A DNA stretch of 64,000 nucleotides, taken from assembly GCF_016599855.1 (NCBI RefSeq), contig NZ_CP067041.1, positions 6,138,001-6,202,000 on the forward strand, read 5' to 3'. Positions within the stretch are counted from its first letter, which is position 1. Each line of letters starts with the position of its first letter. The translations under genes and the position numbers were made by a program. This DNA comes from Bradyrhizobium diazoefficiens (lineage in GTDB: Bacteria; Pseudomonadota; Alphaproteobacteria; Rhizobiales; Xanthobacteraceae). The notes under the pieces are model-generated. The model did no database searches and was not told the origin of the DNA. It saw nothing but the letters and a program-made list of their open reading frames with translations. Of this stretch, positions 33,558-42,301 are shown in pieces.

Positions 33558-34076
33558 TTAATGCGCGGCCTCGAAACCGCTTTCCTTCAACCGCTCCGCG
33601 AACCACAGCGACAGCGTCTGGTCCATAACGCCGCTGACATAGACTTCCGACATCGTCACATGCTGCCGGTCCAGGACCAGCAGCACGCCGATCCAATAGG
33701 CGAACCAGATATGGGGATCGGTCATTGCCTTCAGCTTGTGCTGATCGTGCTCCAGGGGCGTGTGGTTGCTCGCCTTGCGGATCTCGATGGTGAGCAGATT
33801 GTTCGGGATTTCGCGCTGATGCACGACGACGTCGGGGTAGATCGACTTGCCGAAATGATCGTCGGTCGAGATGATTGTGCCGTGCGGCAGGTGCAGCGTG
33901 CGCTCGCCGAGCCTGTCGTAGTTGCAGTCGACTGACCAGCCGGAGAACTGTCGCTCGAGATGGACGGCGAAGCGGTGCGTGATCGCACGCTCGCCGATGT
34001 CCTTCTCGAACAGGAATCCCTCGTGGTCGTAGAAGTCACGGAGCGCCGCGATCAACTTGTTCAGCTCGGTCTGCAT
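33558..34076 (-). CDS. Hypothetical protein with PD-(D/E)xK-like core
   Basis: The 172-residue soluble product has SIYPDVVVHQR followed 10 residues later by LLTIEIRKAS, an arrangement like the Asp...Glu-x-Lys core of restriction-endonuclease folds (here E-I-R-K). Before it lies an N-terminal helix pair starting MQTELNKLIAALRDFYDHEG. No helicase or methylase is adjacent. A role in DNA or RNA cleavage is possible but the motif is weak and the fold unproven. Confidence 0.6.
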   Translation of the reverse strand: MQTELNKLIAALRDFYDHEGFLFEKDIGERAITHRFAVHLERQFSGWSVDCNYDRLGERTLHLPHGTIISTDDHFGKSIYPDVVVHQREIPNNLLTIEIRKASNHTPLEHDQHKLKAMTDPHIWFAYWIGVLLVLDRQHVTMSEVYVSGVMDQTLSLWFAERLKESGFEAAH

Positions 34077-34115
34077 CGTGCCTCCGGGCTTTTGACGCTC
34101 CGTGTTGCTTGCGCC

Positions 34116-35663
34116 CTACATCTGGACTTCGATCAGCCGCGGCCCCGGCTCGGCGACGGCTTCCGCCAGCGCCTTGTTGAACTCATCGGCGTTGGTGACG
34201 GCGCGGCCGGGCACGCCCATGCCCTTTGCCAGTGCGACGAAATCGAGTGTCGGACGGTCGAGCCTCAGCATGTCGTTGGCGCGCTGGCCGGGCTCGCCGG
34301 CGCCGACATTGTCGAACTCGCCGCGCAGGATCTGGTAGATGCGGTTGGCGAACACGATGGTGACGATGTCGAGGTTCTCGCGCGCCTGCGTCCACAACGA
34401 CTGGATCGTGTACATGGCGCTGCCGTCGCCGACCATGGTGATCACCTTGCGGTCCGGGCAGGCAATCGCGGCACCGATCGACAGCGGCGTGGAGAAGCCG
34501 ATCGAGCCGCCCATGTTCTGGAGCCAATCGTGCGGCGCGGCCGCTGCCGTCGGCGGGAAGAAACCGCGGCCGGTGGTGAGGGATTCGTCGACCATGATCG
34601 CGTTCTCGGGGATCGCGCATGCGATCGCCTGCGCGATCGAGGCGAAGGTCAGCGCTCCGGTCGGCTTCACCAGCTCCTGCAACGCCTGCGGCTTGACGTC
34701 CTTAGCGCTCGCCTTCACGGCGCCGGCCAGCGCCTCCAGCGCTGCGACCGAATTCTCGCCCCAGGAAGTCATGCGATGGACGTCGCAGCCTTCGGGCTTG
34801 AGCATGCTCGGCTTGTTCGGATAGGCGAAGAAGGCGACGGGGTCGTCGGACTCGACCAGCACGATGTGACGGAATTTGGCCAGCATCGGCAGCGCGTTCT
34901 CGATCACGTAGTGAATCCGGTCGATCGAGAAGCGGCCGCGGCCGCGCGCCATCTTCGGACGGAAGGTCGGGCCCATCACGGTACAGCCGGTCTTTGCGGC
35001 GATACGCTCGGCCAGCGCCAGGCCCTTTTCGCTGAGCGCGCTGCCGGTCATCAGCAGCAGCGTGCCCTCGCCGTCGCCGTGCAGGATTTTTGCGGCCTGC
35101 TCGACCGCCTGCGGCGAGTAGCTCGCGCGCTGCTGCTCGGCCGGCACTTCGGCGATGCCGTCGGCCGCGTTCCAGGCGGTGTCCGCGGGCAGGATCAGGG
35201 TTGCGATCTGCGGCGGCGCGCTTTTGGCGGCGGCGATCGCCGCGGCGCCGTCAGCGGCGACCGATTTTGAATCCGGCGAGGTGCGGACCCAGGACGACAT
35301 CGGCCGGGCCAGGCCTTCGATGTCGGAGGTCAGCGGCGCGTTGTAGCCGATGTGGTAGACCGCGTGCTGGCCGACGATGTTGACGATGCCGGAATTGGCC
35401 TTCTTGGCGTTGTGCAAATTGGCAAGACCGTTGGCGAGGCCGGGACCGAGATGCAGCAGCGTCGAGGCAGGCAGGCCCTTCATGCGGAAATAGCCGTCGG
35501 CCGCGCCCGTCACCACGCCCTCGAACAGGCCAAGCACGCAGCGCATGCCGGGCACGCGGTCGAGCGCTGCGACAAAATGCATCTCGGAAGTGCCGGGGTT
35601 GGTGAAGCAGACGTCCACCCCGCCCTTGACCATCGTCCGCACCAGGCTTTCCGCACCGTTCAT
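34116..35663 (-). CDS. Acetolactate-synthase-like thiamine-diphosphate enzyme
   Basis: Members of this family decarboxylate 2-oxo acids using ThDP and Mg. The ATG at 35663 is chosen over the upstream frame start since MNGAESLVRTMVKGGVDVCF is the family's N-terminus and GGGAG lies upstream. The 515-residue protein has the ThDP-activating Glu in LGLFEGVVTGAADGYFRM and the ThDP motif GDGSAMYTIQSLW followed by IVFANRIYQIL. The sequence is that of the acetolactate synthase large-subunit-like group rather than true IlvB; no small subunit is adjacent. The substrate cannot be named. A second ThDP enzyme is at 52167. Confidence 0.88.
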   Translation of the reverse strand: MNGAESLVRTMVKGGVDVCFTNPGTSEMHFVAALDRVPGMRCVLGLFEGVVTGAADGYFRMKGLPASTLLHLGPGLANGLANLHNAKKANSGIVNIVGQHAVYHIGYNAPLTSDIEGLARPMSSWVRTSPDSKSVAADGAAAIAAAKSAPPQIATLILPADTAWNAADGIAEVPAEQQRASYSPQAVEQAAKILHGDGEGTLLLMTGSALSEKGLALAERIAAKTGCTVMGPTFRPKMARGRGRFSIDRIHYVIENALPMLAKFRHIVLVESDDPVAFFAYPNKPSMLKPEGCDVHRMTSWGENSVAALEALAGAVKASAKDVKPQALQELVKPTGALTFASIAQAIACAIPENAIMVDESLTTGRGFFPPTAAAAPHDWLQNMGGSIGFSTPLSIGAAIACPDRKVITMVGDGSAMYTIQSLWTQARENLDIVTIVFANRIYQILRGEFDNVGAGEPGQRANDMLRLDRPTLDFVALAKGMGVPGRAVTNADEFNKALAEAVAEPGPRLIEVQM

Positions 35664-35923
35664 CCCAAGGCTCCCACAGGCAATTTCGATCCATCCGATC
35701 AATCATTGTTCGCTCGGCCCGTCAAAGCAATAGCGGGCATTGCGGCCCTGCCCCGCGCGACGTTGCGACGGTTTGGCTAATCCTTTTCGGCAAATTGACG
35801 CGGTTGCCGATTTGGTAACGCCAAACGCCGGGAATGATGGGCCTCACGGCGGCGTGGCTTGCGAAATGCGCACAAATATGGACACTTGGTTTTCGTTGAA
35901 TCGAATATTTGCTGGGGAAAACA

Positions 35924-36499
35924 ATGATCCGGTTTTTTGCCGCGCCGATTGCCGCGATGGGGCTGCTGCTGGCGGGGGCAGCCGACGCATCCGCGGCAGG
36001 GCTGATAGACTTCACGGGCACCAGCTCCACCGGCTATCTCGGCGGCGGCGCGAGCCCGATTCCGCGCACCACCGTGATGTATCCGACCCATTACGCGCCG
36101 GGCACGGTCGTGGTGAACACGGCCGAGCGCCGGCTCTATCTGGTGCTCCCGGACGGCCAGGCGCTGCGCTACGGCATCGGCGTCGGCCGCGACGGCTTCC
36201 GCTGGGGCGGGGTGCACAGGATCACCGCCAAGAAGGAATGGCCGGAGTGGACGCCGCCGTCGCAGATGATCGCGCGCCGGCCGGACCTGCCGCGCCACAT
36301 GAAGGGCGGCATCGAGAACCCGCTCGGCGCACGCGCGATGTATCTGGGCTCGACGCTGTACCGCATCCACGGCTCGAACGAGCCGGAGACGATCGGCCAG
36401 GCGGTCTCCTCGGGTTGCTTCCGCATGACCAATGAGGACGTCACCGACCTCTACGGCCGCGTCGGGGTCGGCACCACCGTGGTCGTGCTGAATAACTAG
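35924..36499 (+). CDS. L,D-transpeptidase (YkuD domain), exported
   Basis: L,D-transpeptidases make 3-3 peptidoglycan cross-links or attach outer-membrane proteins to the wall. The ATG at 35924, with GGGG 7 bases upstream, opens a signal peptide (MIRFFAAPIAAMGLLLAG to ASA). The catalytic domain starts at VVVNTAERRLYLVLPDGQ and ends with the active site IHGSNEP (His149) and SSGCFRM (Cys165). The 191-residue length fits the short periplasmic type. It stands alone, with a repeat element downstream. Confidence 0.93.
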   Translation: MIRFFAAPIAAMGLLLAGAADASAAGLIDFTGTSSTGYLGGGASPIPRTTVMYPTHYAPGTVVVNTAERRLYLVLPDGQALRYGIGVGRDGFRWGGVHRITAKKEWPEWTPPSQMIARRPDLPRHMKGGIENPLGARAMYLGSTLYRIHGSNEPETIGQAVSSGCFRMTNEDVTDLYGRVGVGTTVVVLNN

Positions 36500-36528
36500 A
36501 GGGCAACTGCCTCCACGCTCGAGGGGCG

Positions 36529-36650
36529 CTCCCTCTCCCGCTTGCGGGAGAGGGTTGGGGAGAGGATCTCTCCGCAACGGGACAATCCCCCAGAGGAAAG
36601 AACCCTCACCCGCGCCTTCGGCGCGACCTCTCCCGCAAGCGGGAGAGGTT
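36529..36650. repeat. Palindromic intergenic repeat, CCTCTCCC family
   Basis: The arms CTCTCCCGCTTGCGGGAGAG and its relative near 36627-36650 flank TCCGCAACGGGACAATCCCC. The unit is closely similar to those at 46158-46276 and 61803-61921 and lies between the transpeptidase and DUF2927 genes. Confidence 0.88.
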
Positions 36651-36740
36651 GAGCGGAGCACGACGCACTATGGGAACCCGCAAGGCGCCCGAATTTGCGG
36701 ACTTGTGCACGCCTCGCGGATACGGCAGCGTTGCGCGACG

Positions 36741-37556
36741 ATGAGCGCATTGGTCCCGCCCTCGACTGCCCTTCGCTTCGCCCTGCTGTCATTTGCGGCG
36801 CTCGCATCTGTGCCTGACACCGCGACGATGGCGACCGCCGGCGAATTGCCCGCGATCGCCTCGCGCCAGCGTGCCGAGAAGAAGAGCTTTACCGACGCCG
36901 AGATCGTGGACGGTTTTTTCAAGACCGCGTTCGGCGCCGAGTATCACCTCGCCGGCCGCGTCGACCGGATCCGCAAGTTCGACGGGCCGGTGCGCGTATT
37001 CGCCGAGACCGACCGTGCCGACCGCAAGGCGCAGCTCGCGAAGGTCGTCGCCGATATCGGCAAGCACGTGCAGCATCTCGACATCGCCATGACGGACGCC
37101 AGCGAGGCGGCGAATGTGCGGGTGAAGCTCGTGCGCGACCGCGACCTCTACCGCGCCATCGCGAGCTTCTACGGCGCCGAGAAGGCCCGCGAGATCCGCA
37201 CCTCGCTCGATCCGCAATGCCTGTCCGGCTTCCGCAAGAACGAGCAATTCGAGATCGAGCATTCCGACGTCATTCTCACCGTCGACAACGGCGACTTTAC
37301 CTTCCTCGACTGCGCCTATGAGGAGGTGCTGCAGTCGCTTGGGCCCATCAACGACACCGCGAGCGTGCCGTGGACGATGTTCAACGACAATGTGTCGATG
37401 GGCTATTTCGACGTCTACGACCAGTACATCCTCAACCTGCTTTACGATCCGCGCATCAAGGCAGGCATGACCGTGCTGGAAGTGAGGTCGGTGCTGCCCG
37501 AGGTGCTCGCGGACGTGCGGGCATGGGTGAAGCGCGTGAATGATCTGAACGAATAG
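36741..37556 (+). CDS. DUF2927 exported protein
   Basis: The ATG at 36741 gives MSALVPPSTALRFALLSFAA, a likely signal peptide; the longer frame begins inside the repeat and is rejected. The 271-residue product continues with the DUF2927 pattern: ADIGKHVQHLDIAMTDA, a Cys pair around LDPQCLSGF and TFLDCAYEEVLQSLGP, and a C-terminal DQYILNLLYDPRIKAGM. The family resembles secreted metalloprotease-like domains but the function is unknown. Confidence 0.8.
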   Translation: MSALVPPSTALRFALLSFAALASVPDTATMATAGELPAIASRQRAEKKSFTDAEIVDGFFKTAFGAEYHLAGRVDRIRKFDGPVRVFAETDRADRKAQLAKVVADIGKHVQHLDIAMTDASEAANVRVKLVRDRDLYRAIASFYGAEKAREIRTSLDPQCLSGFRKNEQFEIEHSDVILTVDNGDFTFLDCAYEEVLQSLGPINDTASVPWTMFNDNVSMGYFDVYDQYILNLLYDPRIKAGMTVLEVRSVLPEVLADVRAWVKRVNDLNE

Positions 37557-37574
37557 TTCGCCCAACCTCTGCCG

Positions 37575-37654
37575 CGTCATTGCGAGCGCAGCGAAGCAAT
37601 CCAGGCTGCCTGTGCGGAAAGATTCTGGATTGCTTCGCTTCGCTCGCAATGACG
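37575..37654. repeat. Palindromic intergenic repeat, CGTCATTGCGAGC family
   Basis: CGTCATTGCGAGCGCAGCGA on the left is mirrored by its reverse complement on the right, enclosing about 30 bp. Copies recur at 47600 and 52043. It lies between convergent DUF2927 and threonine synthase genes, where it may stop transcription. Confidence 0.9.
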
Positions 37655-37671
37655 GAGGAAAGCGCATCGCC

Positions 37672-38799
37672 CTACTGCACCAGATCGGCGACCGTGGTCG
37701 CGGCCTTCAGCCCGGTGCCGGTGAGCACGGCCACCGTGGTCTCATTGGCCTTGATCGCGCCGGTGGCGGAGAGCTTCTCCAGCGCGGCGGCTGCGCTGGC
37801 GCTGGTGGGCTCGGCAAACAGGCCCTGCCGTGCGAGGCGGCGCAGAGCGGCCACGATCTCGTCCTCGGTGAGCGCAACCGTGCCGCCGCCGTTTTCGCGC
37901 AGAGCGCCGATGATCTCACGCAGCCGCAGCGGATGCTTGATCGCGGTGCCCTCCGCGATGGTCTTGCTGACCTCGCGCGCGACGGGCGTATCGACGCCGG
38001 CCTTGAAGCTGGCATCGATCGGCGAGCAGTTGAGCGGCTGGGCCGCGAACAGGCGCGGCAGCTTTGCAATCTGCCCCGCCTTCAACAACTCGCGGAAGCC
38101 GAAGGCGCAGCCGAGCAGGCTGCTGCCGGCACCGACGGGCACGATGACGTTGTCGGGCGCGCGAAAACCGAGGTCTTCCCAGATCTCGTAGGCCAGCGAC
38201 TTGGTGCCTTCGAGAAAGAACGGCTGCCAATTGTGGCTGGCGTAAAAAGTCTGCTGCGACTGCCTGATGGCCTCGGCCTCCGACTCCTCGCGCGGCCCCT
38301 CAACGAGCTGCACCTCGGCGCCGTAGGCGCGCACCTGTGCGATCTTGGCCGGCGACGTCGACGTCGGCGCCAGGATCTTCACGCGCATGCCGCCGGCAGC
38401 GCCAAGCCCGGCCATGGACGAGCCGCCATTGCCGGAGGAGTCCTCCAGAATGGCGTCGACGCCGATCTGCCGGAGGAAGGACAGCATGACCGCAGAGCCG
38501 CGATCCTTGAAGCTGCCGGTCGGATTGAACCATTCGAGCTTGAACAACGGACGCAGGTCGCCCCATGCCTGCTGCACGAGCGGCGTGCAGCCCTCGCCGA
38601 GCGTGATCGGATCCTTGATCTCCACCGGCAGCGCCGCACGGTACCGCCAGAGCGACCGCGTGCCGCTGTCGATATCGCCGCGCGAGATCCCCGCCCCCGA
38701 CGTCACCAGCAGCGGCGTGCGCTCGTCCGAGCACCAGCGCGGCTCGCTGAGCGGATAGAGCTTTCCATTGCGGGGATCGATATAGCCGGCGGTGGGCAT
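37672..38799 (-). CDS. thrC: Threonine synthase-like PLP enzyme
   Basis: Threonine synthase converts O-phosphohomoserine to threonine. The ATG at 38799 (MPTAGYIDPRNGKLYPL) has CGGAGAA upstream. The PLP-lysine is in NPTGSFKDRGS; the phosphate loop appears as SSGNGGSSMAGLGAAGG, and VPVGAGSSLLG follows. The N-terminus contains a Cys-bearing segment SEPRWCSDE, typical of class I/II threonine synthases with a short zinc-ribbon-like lead. With 375 residues it is shorter than the 420-460-residue proteobacterial ThrC, so it may be a paralogue acting on a related substrate. Confidence 0.82.
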   Translation of the reverse strand: MPTAGYIDPRNGKLYPLSEPRWCSDERTPLLVTSGAGISRGDIDSGTRSLWRYRAALPVEIKDPITLGEGCTPLVQQAWGDLRPLFKLEWFNPTGSFKDRGSAVMLSFLRQIGVDAILEDSSGNGGSSMAGLGAAGGMRVKILAPTSTSPAKIAQVRAYGAEVQLVEGPREESEAEAIRQSQQTFYASHNWQPFFLEGTKSLAYEIWEDLGFRAPDNVIVPVGAGSSLLGCAFGFRELLKAGQIAKLPRLFAAQPLNCSPIDASFKAGVDTPVAREVSKTIAEGTAIKHPLRLREIIGALRENGGGTVALTEDEIVAALRRLARQGLFAEPTSASAAAALEKLSATGAIKANETTVAVLTGTGLKAATTVADLVQ

Positions 38800-39105
38800 G
38801 ACATTCTCCGGGGACAGAGCCGATCCGGTCGATATGTCTGAATATGACGGTTTTATCCAGTCGCCCGTTTGGACGGGCGCAGACCCTCCCCTTTCAAAAT
38901 TTGAATGATTACATAGATATAAGGCGGATACCGGCGTGGTTCGGGGCGAGCGCGCGAACGGTTGCTGGCCGCACCACACGATTAACTTGTCTGTCGTGGC
39001 TGGCCGCTACAATATGTTGGATTGCATCGCCGGCATCCGCGCCGGCAACGCCACCGAGCCAGGCCCGTCCGAGCGGCGGGCCGTTGGCTTTTTGGGAGTT
39101 TGGCC
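38800..39105. promoter_or_regulatory. 306-bp divergent promoter region
   Basis: This gap separates threonine synthase (minus) from the uracil catabolism operon (plus) and must carry both promoters. An AT-richer island around 38895-38925 (TTGAATGATTACATAGATAT) is the likeliest promoter area. GGGAG 8 bases before 39106 serves URC1. No operator could be recognised. Confidence 0.4.
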
Positions 39106-40362
39106 ATGAGCCGCGCGAACCGTACCGACCACATCCGCCTCACCTCGCACCCCGAGCCGGGCCGCAAGGCCGCCTTTCCGATTCACTGGGGCGCAGCCGA
39201 TGCACGCGCCCGCGGGCCGATCATCGGCACGGTGTCGCGCGCCGGGGATCGCAACGTGATCGGCAGCCATGGCGGCTCCTACGCGATGTATCGCGCGCTC
39301 GCCGTCTCCGCCGGCGCGCTCGATCCGATTCGTAGGCCCGATCTCACCAACACGTTTCCGGCCGCGACCATCGGGCCGTTCGAGCAATGGCGCGATCCCG
39401 CCAAAATCGTCGCGCTCGATCCCTGGGGGCATCTGGTCGCCGAGAATTTCGGCAAGGACATCGCCGAGGGCGTCGATATCCGCCCGAGCATCGCGGTGAC
39501 ACGTGCGCGGCTCGACCTGCCTGAAATTCGCGAGGCGCTCGCGGCCAAGCGACTGCGCGCCGACGGCGAGGTCGTGCATGCCAATGGCAGCGTCTCGGTG
39601 GTGAAGGTCGCGATCGATCCGGTCTGGTATCTGCCTGGCCTTGCCGAGCGCTTCAAGACCAACGAGACCGAGCTCCGCCGCACGCTGTTCGAGCAGACCG
39701 CCGGCATGTTCCCCGAGCTCGTCACGCGCCCGGACCTGAAGGTGTTCCTGCCACCCATCGGCGGCACCACAATTTACATGTTCGGCGATGTGACAAAACT
39801 GCCGGACCATCGCACCAAGATCACCTGCCGCGTGCATGACGAGTGCAACGGCTCCGACGTGTTCGGCTCCGACATCTGCACCTGTCGGCCCTATCTCATC
39901 CACGGCATCGAGGAATCTGCGCGCGGCGCGCAGGAGGGCGGGCTCGGGCTCGTCGTCTACAACCGCAAGGAAGGCCGCGCGCTTGGCGAGGTCACCAAAT
40001 TCCTGGTCTACAACGCGCGCAAGCGCCAGGAGGACGGCGACGCGGCCGCCGCCTATTTCGAGCGCACCGAATGCGTCGCCGGCGTGCAGGACGCGCGCTT
40101 CCAGCAATTGATGCCCGATACCATCCACTGGCTCGGCCTCAAGCGCATCGACCGCTTCCTGTCGATGAGCGACATGAAATACGACGCGCTGACCTCGCAG
40201 GGCATCGACATTGTCGAGCGCGTGCCGATTCCGCCGGAGCTGATCCCCGCCGACGCCTATGTCGAGATCGCCGCGAAGAAGGCCGCCGGCTATTACTCGA
40301 CCGACATCGCGCCGGAGAAGGACGTCGATGGCGTGGTCGGCCGTTCGCTGGAAAAATATTGA
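39106..40362 (+). CDS. URC1: GTP cyclohydrolase II-like protein of uracil catabolism
   Basis: The 418-residue product has a GTP cyclohydrolase II C-terminal half: CRVHDECNGSDVFGSDICTC carries the three zinc Cys, followed by GGLGLVVYNRKEGRALGE. Unlike RibA, it has a long N-terminal part (about 220 residues) and is followed by DUF1688 and upp genes, which defines the URC pathway of pyrimidine degradation first worked out in Lachancea. There URC1 acts on a uracil-derived ribonucleotide rather than for riboflavin. The ATG at 39106 is preferred because GGGAG lies upstream; a longer frame from 39022 is unlikely. It is the first gene of the operon. Confidence 0.85.
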   Translation: MSRANRTDHIRLTSHPEPGRKAAFPIHWGAADARARGPIIGTVSRAGDRNVIGSHGGSYAMYRALAVSAGALDPIRRPDLTNTFPAATIGPFEQWRDPAKIVALDPWGHLVAENFGKDIAEGVDIRPSIAVTRARLDLPEIREALAAKRLRADGEVVHANGSVSVVKVAIDPVWYLPGLAERFKTNETELRRTLFEQTAGMFPELVTRPDLKVFLPPIGGTTIYMFGDVTKLPDHRTKITCRVHDECNGSDVFGSDICTCRPYLIHGIEESARGAQEGGLGLVVYNRKEGRALGEVTKFLVYNARKRQEDGDAAAAYFERTECVAGVQDARFQQLMPDTIHWLGLKRIDRFLSMSDMKYDALTSQGIDIVERVPIPPELIPADAYVEIAAKKAAGYYSTDIAPEKDVDGVVGRSLEKY

Positions 40363-40369
40363 TCTGGTG

Positions 40370-41608
40370 ATGGCGGACGTTTCAGAACAAGAGGCACGCG
40401 CGCTGCTCACCGCAAAGGCGGTGCGCGCACGCGGCGGACAAATGCTCGAGCTGGCCTTGAGCGACCGGCTCGCGCATTTCACCATCGATCTCGACCGGAT
40501 GGATGGCGTTGCGGAGGCCGTGCTGGCTGTCACGCGAAAAGCCTATCCGGGGCTCGACATTCCCTTCCACGCGCGGTGGCGCCATTTTGTGTTCGGCGGC
40601 GTCGACCGTTGGGCGCAATTGGCCGATGCGGCATCTTGGCCTGATCGCGCGGCACGGGCGCGTGCGGAGTTCGACCTCGCCATCGTCAGCGTGCTGCTCG
40701 ACGCCGGCGCGGGCGCGACATGGCGATATCGCGACGCTGTGACGGGACAAGGCATCGGCCGCTCCGAGGGGCTGGCAATCGCAAGCCTCGACATGTTTGC
40801 CGGCGGCCTCCTTTCCCGCGATGCGCGCGCGCCGTTCAGGGCCGATGCGGACGTGCTGGCAAAGCTGCCGCTGGTCGCGCTCACATCTGCTTTCCAAATA
40901 AGAGATAGCAACCTGCTGCTCGGTCTCGAGGGGCGCACAGATCTGCTGCAGCGGCTCGGCCGACTGATGAAGGATCGCGCGGACGTGTTCGGCATGCACG
41001 ACACGCCGCGGCCGGGCGGCCTGTTCGATCACATCGCCGCGCAGGCGACGGGCGGCACCATTCCCGCACCCGCGATCCTGTCCGCGGTGCTGAATCAGCT
41101 CGGACCGATCTGGCCGTCGCGGCTCGAGCTCGCGGGTGTCCCGCTCGGCGATTGCTGGCATCATCTGGCGATCAGGGCTGATGATGCGACCGCCGGCCTC
41201 GTGCCGCTGCACAAGCTGTCGCAATGGCTGAGCTATTCGCTGATCGAGCCGCTTCAGCGCGCCGGGTTCGAGGTCATCGACATCGACGGCCTCACCGGAC
41301 TTGCCGAATATCGCAATGGCGGCCTGTTCGTCGATCACGAGGTGCTGCGCCTGCGCGATGCCACGGACGCCGATCGCGCGCACGCGGTGGATTCGCTGCT
41401 CGTCGTGGAGTGGCGTGCGCTTACCGTTGCGCTGCTCGATCGGCTTGCCGACCTGATTCGCGCAAAGCTCGGCCGCACGCCTGAATCATTACCACTCGCC
41501 AGCATTCTGGAGGGCGGCACCTGGGCGGCCGGCCGGGCCATCGCCTTCGCACGCCGTCCCGACGGTTCGCCGCCGCTCAAGGTGATCAGCGACGGCACGG
41601 TTTTCTAA
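40370..41608 (+). CDS. URC4/DUF1688 protein of uracil catabolism
   Basis: The 412-residue product is typical of DUF1688, the URC4 family: SDRLAHFTIDLDRMDGVA, then FHARWRHFVFGGVDRW, and a late FEVIDIDGLTGLAEYRNGGL. The family is essential for growth on uracil by the URC pathway in yeast, where its step after URC1 is not fully defined. The ATG at 40370 lies 7 bp past the URC1 stop, so the genes are co-transcribed. It is soluble with no signal peptide. Confidence 0.87.
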   Translation: MADVSEQEARALLTAKAVRARGGQMLELALSDRLAHFTIDLDRMDGVAEAVLAVTRKAYPGLDIPFHARWRHFVFGGVDRWAQLADAASWPDRAARARAEFDLAIVSVLLDAGAGATWRYRDAVTGQGIGRSEGLAIASLDMFAGGLLSRDARAPFRADADVLAKLPLVALTSAFQIRDSNLLLGLEGRTDLLQRLGRLMKDRADVFGMHDTPRPGGLFDHIAAQATGGTIPAPAILSAVLNQLGPIWPSRLELAGVPLGDCWHHLAIRADDATAGLVPLHKLSQWLSYSLIEPLQRAGFEVIDIDGLTGLAEYRNGGLFVDHEVLRLRDATDADRAHAVDSLLVVEWRALTVALLDRLADLIRAKLGRTPESLPLASILEGGTWAAGRAIAFARRPDGSPPLKVISDGTVF

Positions 41609-41662
41609 CCCCCCATTGTTGCACCACCGCACTGACTTGATGAATTTTTGGAGCATCCGATC

Positions 41663-42292
41663 ATGGAAGGCGTCACGATCGTCGATCATCCGCTGGTGCA
41701 GCACAAGCTGACCCTGGTGCGGGACAAATCGATCTCGACAAAGTCGTTCCGGGAGCTGATCAAGGAGATCGGCATGCTGCTCTGCTACGAGGTGACGCGC
41801 GACCTGCCGCTCACTGATATCGTGATCGACACGCCGCTGGCGACGATGCACTCGGCCAAGATCGCCGGCAAGAAGCTGGTGTTCGTGCCGGTGCTGCGCG
41901 CCGGCACGACCTTCGTCGACGGCATGATGGACCTGGTACCGACCGCGCGCGTCGCCCATATCGGCCTCTACCGCGAGCCGCAGAGCTTTGCCGCGGTCGA
42001 ATATTTCTTCAAATCGCCGTCGGATCTGAGCGAGCGCCTCGCGATCGTGGTGACGCCTGTGGTCGCGACTGCCAATACGGCCGTGGCCGCGATCGATCGG
42101 CTGAAGGAGCGCGGCGCCAAGGATATCCGCCTCGCGTGCCTGATCGCGGCGCCGGAAGGTCTCGAGCGCCTGCGCGGCTTGCATCCGGACGTGCATATCT
42201 GGGCGGCTGCGGTGGATGAGGGCCTCGACGAGAACGGCTTTATCCTGCCGGGGCTCGGCGATGCCGGCGACCGCGCCTACGGGACGAGATAA
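41663..42292 (+). CDS. upp: Uracil phosphoribosyltransferase
   Basis: Upp converts uracil and PRPP to UMP. The 209-residue product has the expected start [19 protein letters not shown], the PRPP segment [19 protein letters not shown] and [15 protein letters not shown], and the C-terminal uracil-binding segment [18 protein letters not shown]. The ATG at 41663 has GGAG about 10 bases upstream. It is third in the URC operon, where Upp feeds uracil in as UMP; it also serves normal salvage. Confidence 0.95.
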   Translation: MEGVTIVDHPLVQHKLTLVRDKSISTKSFRELIKEIGMLLCYEVTRDLPLTDIVIDTPLATMHSAKIAGKKLVFVPVLRAGTTFVDGMMDLVPTARVAHIGLYREPQSFAAVEYFFKSPSDLSERLAIVVTPVVATANTAVAAIDRLKERGAKDIRLACLIAAPEGLERLRGLHPDVHIWAAAVDEGLDENGFILPGLGDAGDRAYGTR

Positions 42293-42301
42293 GCGGAAAA
42301 C

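Noticed and set aside
36555..36740. Long N-terminal extension of the DUF2927 protein
   Set aside because: The extension is translated from the palindromic repeat; the ATG at 36741 opens a signal peptide.
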